Of a DNA stretch of 64,000 nt, positions 27,132 to 36,564 are shown piece after piece. This DNA is from a virus, in IMG/VR virus record IMGVR_UViG_3300034418_012737, positions 1-64,000 of that record; one strand, 5' to 3'. The number at the start of each line of letters is the position of its first letter. Position 1 is the first letter of the stretch. The notes beneath the pieces were generated by a model. It was not told where the DNA came from. It saw nothing but the letters and a program-made list of their open reading frames with translations, and ran no database searches. A program made the position numbers and the translations under genes.

Positions 27132-27391
27132 CCCAACTCAGCTTTTAAAGCATTCCAAGTAGTTAAGTCGGTTAAATCTTCCCAATCTAATACTTCTTTT
27201 CCATCTGTTCCTATATATACTACTTTACCTTCATCTACTACTCTACATTTCTTACATTGTGTAGTATCTCCATTTACTAAAGTTTCAACATAAGTTTTAA
27301 ACGCTTCAAAGGTAGTTAATCCACTTAAAGGACTGTTAGTTACTTGAGGACCTCTAACTTCATTGTTTTGAACATCAAAATTTACTATCAT
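27125..27391 (-). CDS. Small protein downstream of the beta-roll fibre, unknown
   Basis: 88 residues with TQCKKCRVVDEGKVVYIGTD and repeats of a (L/F)TTxxxxK(T/A) pattern (LTTFEAFKTYVE, LTTWNALKAELG), so it may hold two copies of a short helical motif. It follows the 935-residue fibre gene in the same direction, though a gap of 36 nt separates them. Possibly a fibre accessory. Confidence 0.55.
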   Translation of the reverse strand: MIVNFDVQNNEVRGPQVTNSPLSGLTTFEAFKTYVETLVNGDTTQCKKCRVVDEGKVVYIGTDGKEVLDWEDLTDLTTWNALKAELGL

Positions 27392-27427
27392 GTTATTTGT
27401 TTTTAATATTGTTTATTTATTTTTTAA

Positions 27428-30235
27428 TTATCCTAAAGAAATTTTTATATCTGTTCCACTTCTATATAACATGCCTACTATACCAGGATCAGCAGTTGGA
27501 AGAGAGCCTGTCTCTAATAATATATTAGGCATATGGACTGAAGATGTTGCTCTAGTGCATATGTTAAATCCTCCAAGAATAATAGCTCGTTCGTGATTTA
27601 CACAAGCTAATTGAGAAGCTATAACTGATCCAAAACAAACTCCACAAATATATCCTCCTGCAGAAGCAATAACTGAACTTTGGGTAGCTCCTGATCCTGT
27701 TATACATGACGCACTACCTCCAATGACAGTATTAGTATTTCCTTGGCAACACATATTATGGCTATTTCCACCTATAATTGTATTAAAATTTGATGCAGCG
27801 CCTGTTGTTGCAGATTGTATTGTACTACTGTAAGAGGCAATAATGTTTCCACTTCCTCCTACCTGCATTCCGTAAATCCTATTTTGATATCCTATCACTG
27901 TACTACATTGTACATCCTGAATAGTATTATTTCTTATTCCTAAGATAGCATTAGAAGAAACGTTATCGTTATAGTGAGATAAAATTTTATTATTATATCC
28001 CCCAGCAATAAAATTCATCCCAACACTACCACCAATAGTAGAATTACTTGCATTACCAATAGTATTACACAAACCACCTACTATATTATTAAGATAGTTA
28101 TAAGAACCTGAATTAGTACCTGCTATTTGGCATATTGTGTTTATACTTCCTCCCCCTATAAAATTACTTCCTAATGGGTAATTTCCTGAGCAGCTACTTC
28201 CTGTTATTTTATTATTTGTTCCTCCTACAATGACATTACCTCCTGTATAGGTCCAATAAGCACTACATGTGTTTGTAGCTTCACTTCTTATTTCATTATC
28301 TATACCACCTCCAATAAAGTTAGGAGCTAAACTATAATCATTATTGTAAACACTAGCGGAGTTCATGAAAATAGTATTTCGAGCACCCCCCATTATAGCA
28401 CTAAATGAACCACTAGCACCTGTAAGGGCAGGAACACTATAATTATTTACCCCTAATGATAAAGCTATATTACAATCTGCTGCAGTATTACACATACCAG
28501 AGAAAATACCTATACCCGAATAATTTGAACCATGTGCACAGTTTCGATATCCTCCCCCTATTATAGAGCAATTAGTGTATGCTATACAATTATCACATCC
28601 ACCTCCTATAAATCCAAATGCACTATAAGTGGAACTGTTAGAACATCCTCCCACTACAACAGCATGCGTTCTTCCCCCAACTGAATTCACACTTCCACCC
28701 CCAATAAAACCACAACTTGCACCTATTGAGATGACATTAAGAGTACCACCACTAATAGTAGCTTTATTGACACTAGATCCGTCTACACGATTGGCGCATC
28801 CACCCCCAATAGTGTTCATTCCTAGACCTGGAGCATTACATATTTTATTTGTGAGACCTCCTGCAATTGTATTATTTCTACCTGCATTGCAAATGCAATG
28901 AGCACTACCTCCTCCAATAGCATTCCATCCATCCTGACCACCAATGGATGCCGAAATAATGTTATTTGCTCCACCATTAATTGAAGCTCCTGGGCTTCTA
29001 AATATTCTATTGCAACAACCCCCCGCTATGACACTTGTATATGAGTCCGTAGTATTACTACATCCACCTACAATTGTAGTAAAAATATTAGGTTGAATTC
29101 CACTACCTTTTCCATCATTATAGTTAAATCCAAATGATATAGTGTTGTTACTACCATTTAATATGGCAGTATCACTACCACTAATATAATTTCCACTTCC
29201 AGATACAGGAACTATACCACGCACAACACTACCAGAGTATATTAAAGCAGTATCTACACTACTTCCACCACCACCGGTTGCTGTTATAGTAACATTACCT
29301 GTACCTTGATCAATTGATATTCCACTACCCGCTATAATAGATGTAACACCTCCACCACTACCAGTACTAGCTTCTAGTAAACCGTTGGTTCCTACGGTAA
29401 CAGTACATCCATTACATGCACTAAAAGTACTTATAATTAAATCATTAACATGTGTTGTACAATCTCTACTAGAAGTTAAATCGCTACCTACTATAAATGA
29501 TTTTGGATGGGTTACAGAATTCCTAGTACCTCCTAAAATACCACTAAAACTACTAGAAACATTATTATTATCTCCACCCCCAATAAATGTATAGCTGGAT
29601 GCAGATATTATACAGTTATTACTTCCACCTCCAATAGCACTATAATATCCACTATCGCTTAAAGTAGAGTTTTTGGATACACAATTTCGAAATCCACCTC
29701 CAATAAAACTTCCACCTCCACATGCTACGTTATCTGAACCTCCTGCAATAGTGCTATAAAATTGACATATTCTATTTTGATATCCACCTCCAATAGTAGC
29801 ATCATAAGCACATTCTCCTATTGAATTATAACATCCTGATATAGTAGTACCTCCATCTACTGCAGAGGAAGTGTTACTTACACCAAAAACAGTTACACCA
29901 GAAGTAGATGTACTGTTGTTCATTGTTGCGCAGTTATTTCTACCACCAACAATTGTACCGGTTCCTCCTACAACAGTATTATTACATCCTCCTACTATAG
30001 CACTAAAAGAGCCGGTTGAAAGAGAGTTACTACCAGATTGAGGGACAATACCATTGGTACTGCCTGAATATATTAGAGCAGTGTCTACACTACTTCCTCC
30101 ACCCCCTACTACTGTGGTTAAATCAGTTATTGAAAGTTGTTTAGTATCACCACCAGCTACTACAGCTACTACACTGTTTCCAGTTGTTTCTGCAGCACTT
30201 CCTGTTGATAATCCTGATATTTTTACGTTTGCCAT
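27428..30235 (-). CDS. Giant beta-roll tail fibre/adhesin with IGGG repeats (935 aa)
   Basis: The N-terminus (VKISGLSTGSAAETTGNSVV) looks like a tail-attachment module. From about residue 80 to 880 runs a degenerate repeat of roughly 15-20 residues with the core (T/F)IGGGxxNxI, resembling the left-handed beta-roll heads of YadA-type trimeric adhesins. A segment reading SSVDTALIYSGS occurs twice (near 50 and 330), an internal duplication. Cysteines are strikingly frequent. The last 30 residues (LLETGSLPTADPGIVGMLYR and on) are nearly identical to those of 30607-32634. Likely receptor-binding. Confidence 0.8.
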   Translation of the reverse strand: MANVKISGLSTGSAAETTGNSVVAVVAGGDTKQLSITDLTTVVGGGGSSVDTALIYSGSTNGIVPQSGSNSLSTGSFSAIVGGCNNTVVGGTGTIVGGRNNCATMNNSTSTSGVTVFGVSNTSSAVDGGTTISGCYNSIGECAYDATIGGGYQNRICQFYSTIAGGSDNVACGGGSFIGGGFRNCVSKNSTLSDSGYYSAIGGGSNNCIISASSYTFIGGGDNNNVSSSFSGILGGTRNSVTHPKSFIVGSDLTSSRDCTTHVNDLIISTFSACNGCTVTVGTNGLLEASTGSGGGVTSIIAGSGISIDQGTGNVTITATGGGGSSVDTALIYSGSVVRGIVPVSGSGNYISGSDTAILNGSNNTISFGFNYNDGKGSGIQPNIFTTIVGGCSNTTDSYTSVIAGGCCNRIFRSPGASINGGANNIISASIGGQDGWNAIGGGSAHCICNAGRNNTIAGGLTNKICNAPGLGMNTIGGGCANRVDGSSVNKATISGGTLNVISIGASCGFIGGGSVNSVGGRTHAVVVGGCSNSSTYSAFGFIGGGCDNCIAYTNCSIIGGGYRNCAHGSNYSGIGIFSGMCNTAADCNIALSLGVNNYSVPALTGASGSFSAIMGGARNTIFMNSASVYNNDYSLAPNFIGGGIDNEIRSEATNTCSAYWTYTGGNVIVGGTNNKITGSSCSGNYPLGSNFIGGGSINTICQIAGTNSGSYNYLNNIVGGLCNTIGNASNSTIGGSVGMNFIAGGYNNKILSHYNDNVSSNAILGIRNNTIQDVQCSTVIGYQNRIYGMQVGGSGNIIASYSSTIQSATTGAASNFNTIIGGNSHNMCCQGNTNTVIGGSASCITGSGATQSSVIASAGGYICGVCFGSVIASQLACVNHERAIILGGFNICTRATSSVHMPNILLETGSLPTADPGIVGMLYRSGTDIKISLG

Positions 30236-30251
30236 GTTTTAGTGTTGTTTT

Positions 30252-30569
30252 TTATGCTATTATAAAGTATTCTTCTGTTGGTGAAAAACCTCTTTCTGCT
30301 ATTATATTATCGCCTCCTTCTGTAGTTAAAAGTCTTGTTTCTCTTCCGGGATCATCCCCACCACCACTTCCCGATGGAAGAGGCCCTCCAGCACCGGCTG
30401 CTGCTGATAAAACGTTTAAAGCACTTATGGTATTTAAAGCACTTATATAATTTTCAAATAAAAGTTGTTCTTGTAAATATCTATTTCTTGCTTCCATTAT
30501 AGGAAGATTTTTTATATCTTCTCTAAGAAGAAATATATTCCAAGGCCCGGGTCCCATTATATTGTTCAT
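30252..30569 (-). CDS. Fibre-associated adaptor-like protein, KNLPI family
   Basis: 105 residues. The pattern WNIFLLREDIKNLPIMEARN, then RYLQEQLLFENYI and a Gly/Pro-rich AAGAGGPLPSGSGG, is shared with the 103-residue protein at 47192-47503. Each such gene sits immediately upstream of a large effector gene (here the 935-residue fibre, there a trypsin-like protease). An adaptor or chaperone that fixes a fibre-borne effector to the virion is inferred. An AATATTTAT element lies 5 nt upstream. Confidence 0.65.
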   Translation of the reverse strand: MNNIMGPGPWNIFLLREDIKNLPIMEARNRYLQEQLLFENYISALNTISALNVLSAAAGAGGPLPSGSGGGDDPGRETRLLTTEGGDNIIAERGFSPTEEYFIIA

Positions 30570-30574
30570 TGTGG

Positions 30575-30583
30575 ATAAATATT
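30575..30583 (-). promoter_or_regulatory. AATATTTAT late-type element
   Basis: Coding-strand AATATTTAT 5 nt upstream of the ATG at 30569. Confidence 0.55.
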
Positions 30584-30606
30584 ATAATAAATTAAAAAAC
30601 ATTAAT

Positions 30607-32634
30607 TTAACCTAAAGAAATTTTTATATCTGTCCCACTTCTATACAACATACCTACTATGCCAGGATCCGATGTAGGGAGTGAACCCGTTTCTAGAAGG
30701 AGATTATTTACGTGTAATGATGAAGTAGTTCTAGCTATAATGTTATGTCCTGCTATAAATGAGCAATCACATTCTCCACAGTTTCCTTCACCTCCTATTA
30801 CTACGGATCCAACACCTGTAGCAGTGTTATTCCTACCTCCACCTACTATAGCATGGTTTCCTGAGGCAACGTTGTTACAACCCCCCCCTACTATAGCACA
30901 ACAACCTGAAACCGTATTGTCCCTTCCCCCACCTATTGTGGAATAAAAACCTGAAACAGTATTACATTTTCCTCCACTTATTGTAGATGAGTTACAGAAA
31001 GTAGCATTACAAGAACCCCCACTTATTACGCTGCAGTTACCTGATCCAGTGTTATAACGACCCCCACCTATTACAGAGCTAACTCCTCCAGCAGTGTTTA
31101 TAGTTCCCCCACCTATTGTAGATTGAGCAGCTAAAGCATTGTTTTGATATCCCCCACCTATTGTAGCCCAAATACTTGAACCAGAGTTAAGACTTCCCCC
31201 ACTTATTGTAGCACAATTACCTGAAGCATCATTTCTATATCCCCCACTTATTGTGGCAAATCTACCTGAAATATTATTTTCTTGACCCCCACCTATTGTA
31301 GCCATACAATTTGAAATTATGTTAGAAATGCCTCCAACTATTATGGAATAATTACCTGGGGAGCAGACAATGTTGTCACAACCCCCAACTACTATAGATA
31401 AAGAAGTGCTGGTAGTGTTATTTCTACCCCCACCTATTATGGAACAAGCACCTGAGGCAACGTTGTTACAACCCCCAACTACTATAGATCTTGTACCTGA
31501 GGCGGTGTTACAATTTCCTCCACCTACTAAAGAATAAGGACCTGAGGCAGTATTATTATATCCCCCACTTACTGTAGATGCATTACCTGAAGCTGTGTTT
31601 TGCTTTCCTCCAGCTACTGTAGTGCAAGAAAGCGATGCAGTATTACTTAAACCTCCACCTATTGTAGAAAATGGGCATGAGGCGGTGTTACAAAAACCCC
31701 CACCTATTGTAGCTCCTGAATTTGAGGCAGTGTTATCACTACCCCCACCTATTGTAGCCTTACAACCTGAAGCTATATTGGAACAGCCCCCACCTATTGT
31801 GGAAAAAATACCTGAGGAAGTATTGCTTTCACCCCCACCTATTGTGGATAAAGTACCTGAGGAAGTATTGCTTTTACCCCCACCTATTGTAGTGCAAGCG
31901 CCTGAAGCAACATTACATACACCTCCATCTACTACAGAGGAATTTGCTGAAACAACATTACATAAACCTCCACCTACTACAGAGGAATAACTTGAGACCG
32001 TATTATTACTTCCCCCACCTATTACAGAACAATTGCTCAATCCTACCGCACTATTTTTATATCCCCCACTTATTGTGGATACCCTGGCTGAAGAAGTGTT
32101 ACACGCTCCCCCACCTATTGTAGAGCAATGACAAGATGCAGTATTAAGAATGCCCCCACCTATTATGGATGAATTGCCTGAAGCATTGTTACTAATACCC
32201 CCACCTACTGTAGCCCCAGTATTTGAGGCAGTGTTATTACGACCCCCACCTACTGTAGATACAACACCTGAGGCAGTGCTGTCACAACCTCCACTTACTA
32301 CAGCTCCAGTCTGTGAAGTGGTATTACAAATACCCCCTGCTATGGTTGAAAATATACTACTAACAGTATTTTCACATCCTCCTCCTATTGTAGAAAAACT
32401 ATCTGCTTCTACCCACATCCTATTACTTCCTGATTGGGGGGTTATATTACCACTTGAGCCTGTGTATACTAAAGCAATACTTCCTGTTTCTCCTACTATA
32501 GAAGTAGTACTTAATAAGTCTGCTACTGTTATTTTCTTGTTACCCCCATCATTTATTATAGGTAAGACATCTGTAGAGGCAGATATTTCTGATGCTCCTA
32601 TTTGTGTAAATTGTGTTATTTTTTTATCAGCCAT
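30607..32634 (-). CDS. Beta-roll tail fibre/adhesin with regular 15-residue IGGG repeats (675 aa)
   Basis: The N-terminal 75 residues form a distinct head (KKITQFTQIGASEISASTDV, then SIALVYTGSSGNITPQSGS). Residues about 80-620 are some 35 copies of a 15-residue repeat, STIGGGxxNTASGxx, far more regular than in 27428-30235. The spacing and Gly/Asn positions suit a trimeric left-handed beta-roll as in YadA/Hia heads. Cys recurs at the same repeat positions (GGGCSN, GGICNT). The C-terminal segment is almost identical to the other fibre. A receptor-binding fibre whose length could change by recombination between repeats. Confidence 0.82.
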   Translation of the reverse strand: MADKKITQFTQIGASEISASTDVLPIINDGGNKKITVADLLSTTSIVGETGSIALVYTGSSGNITPQSGSNRMWVEADSFSTIGGGCENTVSSIFSTIAGGICNTTSQTGAVVSGGCDSTASGVVSTVGGGRNNTASNTGATVGGGISNNASGNSSIIGGGILNTASCHCSTIGGGACNTSSARVSTISGGYKNSAVGLSNCSVIGGGSNNTVSSYSSVVGGGLCNVVSANSSVVDGGVCNVASGACTTIGGGKSNTSSGTLSTIGGGESNTSSGIFSTIGGGCSNIASGCKATIGGGSDNTASNSGATIGGGFCNTASCPFSTIGGGLSNTASLSCTTVAGGKQNTASGNASTVSGGYNNTASGPYSLVGGGNCNTASGTRSIVVGGCNNVASGACSIIGGGRNNTTSTSLSIVVGGCDNIVCSPGNYSIIVGGISNIISNCMATIGGGQENNISGRFATISGGYRNDASGNCATISGGSLNSGSSIWATIGGGYQNNALAAQSTIGGGTINTAGGVSSVIGGGRYNTGSGNCSVISGGSCNATFCNSSTISGGKCNTVSGFYSTIGGGRDNTVSGCCAIVGGGCNNVASGNHAIVGGGRNNTATGVGSVVIGGEGNCGECDCSFIAGHNIIARTTSSLHVNNLLLETGSLPTSDPGIVGMLYRSGTDIKISLG
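30760..32400 (-). repeat. Tandem 45-bp repeat region in fibre gene
   Basis: The plus strand shows a recurring cccccacctattgtag-type core every 45 bp, about 35 times, with variable flanks. It codes for the IGGG beta-roll units. Boundaries are approximate. Confidence 0.85.
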
Positions 32635-32646
32635 GTTGTCAAGTTA

Positions 32647-33054
32647 TTAATAATCTAATTGTACCCCATATAATAAATCCACAGAACCACTTGGGGTAGA
32701 ACCACTTCTTACTAAACCGTTAGAAGCCATAAAAGTAACATTTTCTTGAGGAACAGTAGTTGTAGTAGCCCAATTAAATGTAGCAACAGCCCCAGGATCT
32801 ACTACAAATCCTGCTTGAAGTGATCCTGTTATTACTGAGCAATTTACTAATGTATCTAGAGAAGCGGTGTTAAAAATATCATAATGTTTATACCCATCAA
32901 ATACTCCTGATTCGCTTATGTAATAACGTGAACCTTCTATGTTAAAATAAACAGATTTGCTTACATTATTTGTTAAAGTAAACGTAGTACCATTAGTAAG
33001 ATCGGTAGAAGCAGTGTGGCGAGTTCTTAGCTGTTTTCTAGTTAATGTAGGCAT
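32647..33054 (-). CDS. Small virion-type protein, unknown
   Basis: 135 residues, beta-rich, starting MPTLTRKQLRTRHTASTDLT and ending VDLLYGVQLDY. No catalytic motif. It is the first gene of the fibre unit, with a TAATATTTAT element 4 nt before its ATG. Its last residues resemble strands of phage head-fibre or tail decoration proteins, but that is weak evidence. Confidence 0.6.
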   Translation of the reverse strand: MPTLTRKQLRTRHTASTDLTNGTTFTLTNNVSKSVYFNIEGSRYYISESGVFDGYKHYDIFNTASLDTLVNCSVITGSLQAGFVVDPGAVATFNWATTTTVPQENVTFMASNGLVRSGSTPSGSVDLLYGVQLDY

Positions 33055-33058
33055 GCTA

Positions 33059-33067
33059 ATAAATATT
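33059..33067 (-). promoter_or_regulatory. AATATTTAT late-type element
   Basis: Coding-strand AATATTTAT 4 nt upstream of the ATG at 33054. The stretch ATATTTATTAGCATG is identical (one base aside) to that at 49692. Confidence 0.55.
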
Positions 33068-33734
33068 AATTATCTACATCTATTACTCCCCCTCCTCTCC
33101 ATTTCCCTCGTTTAATAGATACACCCCCATCTCCATACATTTTCATTACAGACCAATCACCAGGTAAAGTTTTTACTTGTTTTTGTATGTAAGCTAAGTA
33201 AAATCTACCACGTCGGTTATCCATTCCCTTTTCTTCACCTTCACCAGCTTTTGGTACTATATCAAGTTGCTTAACAGGGATAGGGGTTTTATCTGCTTGT
33301 TCAATAAAATCACGAACACATTGTACTACGGTAGCTAATACTCTATATTGTTCTTGAAAATTAGTTTCTTCTTCTTGTCCAAACTCTACATCAAATGATA
33401 CATTATAAGAACTATCAAATGTTACTTCTTTTGGACCAGCATTTTTTTCTCCTCCAAGTGCCCTTCTTAGACCTCGACTGTAGTACTCATCACTAACTTT
33501 AACCCACCCCATAAAGTTTACTTTATATTTATAGCCCTTATCATTTTCAAAATTATAAAAAAACGATAAATCGGCTATCCACGGTTTATTATCATCACCA
33601 GGGTGTTTTTTACCAATGTTAGCTAAACGGCTAAGCTCGATAGTAACGGTAGGTTTTGAACTTATGGGGAATGGTTTGGCAGTCCCCTCACCAACCTCAC
33701 TTAGTATCTCCGTATATACCTCGTATAGCTTCAA
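33066..33734 (-). CDS. Probable internal or virion protein with a capsid-targeting-like leader
   Basis: 222 residues. The N-terminus MKLYEVYTEILSE has the form of T4 capsid-targeting sequences (short amphipathic start ending in hydrophobic-x-Glu, the gp21 protease site). The rest is a mixed alpha/beta domain with WIADLSFFYNFENDKGYKYK and a basic, Gly-rich C-terminus (SIKRGKWRGGGVIDVDN). It overlaps the lipoprotein gene by 4 bases. The leader interpretation is an inference by similarity to T4 IP proteins. Confidence 0.6.
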   Translation of the reverse strand: MKLYEVYTEILSEVGEGTAKPFPISSKPTVTIELSRLANIGKKHPGDDNKPWIADLSFFYNFENDKGYKYKVNFMGWVKVSDEYYSRGLRRALGGEKNAGPKEVTFDSSYNVSFDVEFGQEEETNFQEQYRVLATVVQCVRDFIEQADKTPIPVKQLDIVPKAGEGEEKGMDNRRGRFYLAYIQKQVKTLPGDWSVMKMYGDGGVSIKRGKWRGGGVIDVDN

Positions 33735-34114
33735 TCTTTAGTACTTCTAGTATTGTTATTTTGCGGCTTTGGAGATCTTTCGCGGTATTGGCCTAACTGC
33801 TCGGGGCGTGGTGTATTAGACAATGTAGGACCGTTATTTACGGGAGGAGCCGTCCAATTTTCAACAGGAACATAATAAACTGTTTGTGTATTTGGGTAAT
33901 ATGGATGAACATTTAAAGGTGGAGTCCAAGTACGGTAAACCCATTTTTTATATTCCCTAGAATAATAACCATACCTGGGCCCAGTAGGACAATTTTCAAA
34001 TGGGTAAAACTCGTCACACTGACGGTTTTCTTCCCCTTCACAACATTCAATTTCCTTTTGGACAGAACACCCCATGAGGAGGAGGGCTGGGATTATTAGG
34101 GTGAGTTTTTTCAT
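33731..34114 (-). CDS. Lipoprotein, Pro/Tyr-rich
   Basis: 127 residues. A basic start and hydrophobic signal lead to a lipobox ending in Cys16 (ALLLMGC). The mature part is rich in Tyr, Pro and Asn, with a double Cys (ECCEGEE) after the signal. It is probably exported and lipid-anchored in the host envelope. Phage lipoproteins act in superinfection exclusion or as outer-membrane spanins; this one is longer than typical Rz1 types. It sits at the end of the internal-protein cluster. Confidence 0.75.
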   Translation of the reverse strand: MKKLTLIIPALLLMGCSVQKEIECCEGEENRQCDEFYPFENCPTGPRYGYYSREYKKWVYRTWTPPLNVHPYYPNTQTVYYVPVENWTAPPVNNGPTLSNTPRPEQLGQYRERSPKPQNNNTRSTKD

Positions 34115-34116
34115 TT

Positions 34117-34203
34117 TTAAAATCCGGTTTGGCCTCCACTATGAACCAATGCTTCCATCATATGGTCTCCTAGTGTTTTTAGGTAGTTATAAATTTGTTT
34201 CAT
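34117..34203 (-). CDS. 28-residue peptide between internal-protein and lipoprotein genes
   Basis: Reads MKQIYNYLKTLGDHMMEALV then HSGGQTGF. Its ATG overlaps the TGA of the 694-residue gene (ATGA) and its TAA lies 2 nt before the lipoprotein ATG, so it fits the operon perfectly. The tight spacing is the main support for it being real. Confidence 0.5.
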   Translation of the reverse strand: MKQIYNYLKTLGDHMMEALVHSGGQTGF

Positions 34204-36284
34204 TTAGTAGCTAAAATATCTGCAACTTTTTGCTTCATACTACTAACAGCAGTAGACCATGACTCTTCCTGATTATCTACGTTTTGAGGTTGACGACCTA
34301 TACTAGAAGAATTTAGCCATTTGCGGATAGCAATAATACGTTCGGCTTCCTCATCTTCAAATTGATTTGCTTGTGCATTTTTGATGTAATCGGATTTAGC
34401 ACCCATATACCAAGCATCGTGTGTCCACCTTAATACTTCAACTTGACCTCCTAATTGTCCTTCGGTATTACCCGTAGTGTAATAAAGGTTTACATTGACT
34501 CCAATGGTTTCGGGTAAACTAATAAAATATTCGGCTTGTTTTACCGCTTCATTAAAAGTCATATCTTCTTCAATTTCATAACGAGAATCATGTACAAACT
34601 TACCACCTTGCTTATCCGTGCTCATAGTACGTACTTTGAAAACAAAAACGTGAGGATATTTAGTATATTTATCAAGTCCTTGAGTAAAAGTTTGGATTGA
34701 TCCTTCTTCTAAATTTTCTTTAACATCCTTTGATACAACAGCTTTGAATTTGACACCGGGGCGGTCCATAAATCCTCCATTTATTTTTTTAGCTTGAGCA
34801 TCGGCAGCTTCTTTAGTGTTATGTATGTTCTGTTCGGTTGTTGTACCGTTTTTCGATATAGTAACCATGTACTTTTCTTCATTAAGATTTTCTTTAACCA
34901 AGTCACTAGCAGCATACATTCCTTTACCACCTGGACCACCTTTAACAGGGAACACTATTTCTTTACCACCAGCACCTAATCTGTTAGATTTCATAAATTT
35001 ACCGGGGCCAGTAATGGTCATAGGAAGTTTTTTACCACCTTTTACATTTTTAAAATAAACAGTATCACCTTTTTTAAACTTGAGTTGATCATCAGCATAC
35101 TTTTGTTTTTCATTAAGTGACTCTTCTCTAAGACCATAATCTTTAGGAACTCTAATTTCATTTCCTTTACTACCATATATAGGATGTCCTTGAACATAAT
35201 TGTAGGTGTGTAATTGTTCTTTACTGTTAAAAATAACACAATAATATTCAATTCCCATATTTACATAAGCAGACCCATTCCATTCTCCGACAAATTTAGC
35301 TTTGCTTAAATAATCTTCTTTAGGCACCCATGCTATAGGTTTACTGCTTTTAAAATCTACACCTTTATTATCTAAATGTCTAAAGTCTTCTCTAAGATCA
35401 TACTCATTAGCAGCAGCAGAAATTGCATTATAAGCATCAAGAACGTTAGTGCTAGGATTAATATTAACCCCAAACTTATTTGCTTGACTTAAAAGATCCT
35501 TATATTTCTCATACTTGTCAGGATACTCGGTAAAAAATTGGATAACATTCCAATCCCCTTTAATACCAGTAGCTTTAGCATAGCCTAGAGAACCTAATGT
35601 GCTAGTATCAAGTTTAAGAGGAATAATAGCTTGGAACATATTTTTAATACCACGCAATGGGTTTCTCTCAGCGTTTGATTCTCCCAAGAAGGCTTCTAAA
35701 ATAACATCATTCTCATGTAGATCCGTATATCCTTCTATCTCATTCTCTAACCTACTACGTACCTCCCTTATCTTACCAAAGAGGTCATCTTGTTCGTCTC
35801 TCCAATCCTGTTCGTATTCAATCTCGTCGGCATAATCAAGTTCTTTATCGGTTGGATCGTAGTACCCTTCCTCAAAATTACGATCGGAGCTACCACCGGG
35901 CTCGCTAGCTTTAAAACCAGCATCCTTGATTTTAGCCATGTGCATGTCCATGTATTCTTTGGCTTTTTTACGCACACCTAACTTTTCGGCAATGTTGAGG
36001 ATTTCGGTATATAACCGTGTTACATCGTCATTATATTCATCAACCGTGATTCCCATAGAACCCAGTGCTTTGCGCTCTAAATTGAAAAATTTACGGTGTT
36101 TTATAGCGAAGTTCAATACGGTAGGGGCAGTGTTGCTAAATCCCTGGTGGACAATAGCTTGGTTTTGAACCAATTTATGAGCGCTGGGACATATATCGGA
36201 GAAGTTAAATGTTTCACCCATGATGGTGAAATCGGGCATAGTATTCTCGGATAAAAATTTTCTAAAGTTATTTAATTCTTTCAT
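34200..36284 (-). CDS. Large internal head protein with capsid-targeting leader (694 aa)
   Basis: Begins MKELNNFRKFLSEN, the shared leader of this cluster, with a predicted prohead-protease site after LSE. Further LxE/NLEE-type sites occur in the body (NLNEEKYM, NLEEGSIQ), so it may be cut into several pieces, as some T4 internal proteins are. A KOW-like segment (FKKGDTVYFKNVKGGKKLPM) lies near residues 405-425. The N-terminal third is helical and acidic. Likely packaged in the head and delivered with the DNA. Function after ejection unknown. Confidence 0.7.
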   Translation of the reverse strand: MKELNNFRKFLSENTMPDFTIMGETFNFSDICPSAHKLVQNQAIVHQGFSNTAPTVLNFAIKHRKFFNLERKALGSMGITVDEYNDDVTRLYTEILNIAEKLGVRKKAKEYMDMHMAKIKDAGFKASEPGGSSDRNFEEGYYDPTDKELDYADEIEYEQDWRDEQDDLFGKIREVRSRLENEIEGYTDLHENDVILEAFLGESNAERNPLRGIKNMFQAIIPLKLDTSTLGSLGYAKATGIKGDWNVIQFFTEYPDKYEKYKDLLSQANKFGVNINPSTNVLDAYNAISAAANEYDLREDFRHLDNKGVDFKSSKPIAWVPKEDYLSKAKFVGEWNGSAYVNMGIEYYCVIFNSKEQLHTYNYVQGHPIYGSKGNEIRVPKDYGLREESLNEKQKYADDQLKFKKGDTVYFKNVKGGKKLPMTITGPGKFMKSNRLGAGGKEIVFPVKGGPGGKGMYAASDLVKENLNEEKYMVTISKNGTTTEQNIHNTKEAADAQAKKINGGFMDRPGVKFKAVVSKDVKENLEEGSIQTFTQGLDKYTKYPHVFVFKVRTMSTDKQGGKFVHDSRYEIEEDMTFNEAVKQAEYFISLPETIGVNVNLYYTTGNTEGQLGGQVEVLRWTHDAWYMGAKSDYIKNAQANQFEDEEAERIIAIRKWLNSSSIGRQPQNVDNQEESWSTAVSSMKQKVADILATK

Positions 36285-36293
36285 TCTAAATCG

Positions 36294-36548
36294 TCAATTT
36301 AATTTATTATCTGCTACTATATATCTAAGTGCCCTAGCAATCTCTGCTTTTCCTCCTGGACAGTGTTCGGTCCTGAGGAGGAGATCAAACTCGGCTACTA
36401 GCTTTTCTAAAGCTTCTTGAGTACTCATATGAGCAGCAATGAGTTTCACATTGTTATCAATATCATCATCCGCTGCTTCTTCAATTACTTCATCAAGTGC
36501 TTTATCGTTTTCCTGTAGAAATTTTCTAAATGTGTTTAGTTCTTCCAT
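36294..36548 (-). CDS. Small internal head protein with capsid-targeting leader
   Basis: 84 residues starting MEELNTFRKFLQEN, with a predicted cleavage after LQE. The remaining 70 residues are acidic and helical (ALDEVIEEAADDDIDNNVKL) with a C-terminal KAEIARALRYIVADNKLN. It is the shortest member of the family. Spacing to neighbours is 9-16 nt. Confidence 0.7.
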   Translation of the reverse strand: MEELNTFRKFLQENDKALDEVIEEAADDDIDNNVKLIAAHMSTQEALEKLVAEFDLLLRTEHCPGGKAEIARALRYIVADNKLN

Positions 36549-36564
36549 GTTGTTTTATGTGTTC

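Noticed and set aside
31595-31990. Plus-strand open frames of 60-166 codons across the IGGG fibre genes (also 28629-28901, 32150-32650)
   Set aside because: They are antisense images of the 45-bp repeats and consist of repeated PPPIV-type peptides. No start context and fully inside real minus-strand genes.
30760-32400. Regular 45-bp repeats that could be mistaken for a CRISPR array
   Set aside because: Repeats are coding, in frame, degenerate and have no unique spacers of fixed length; no cas genes nearby.
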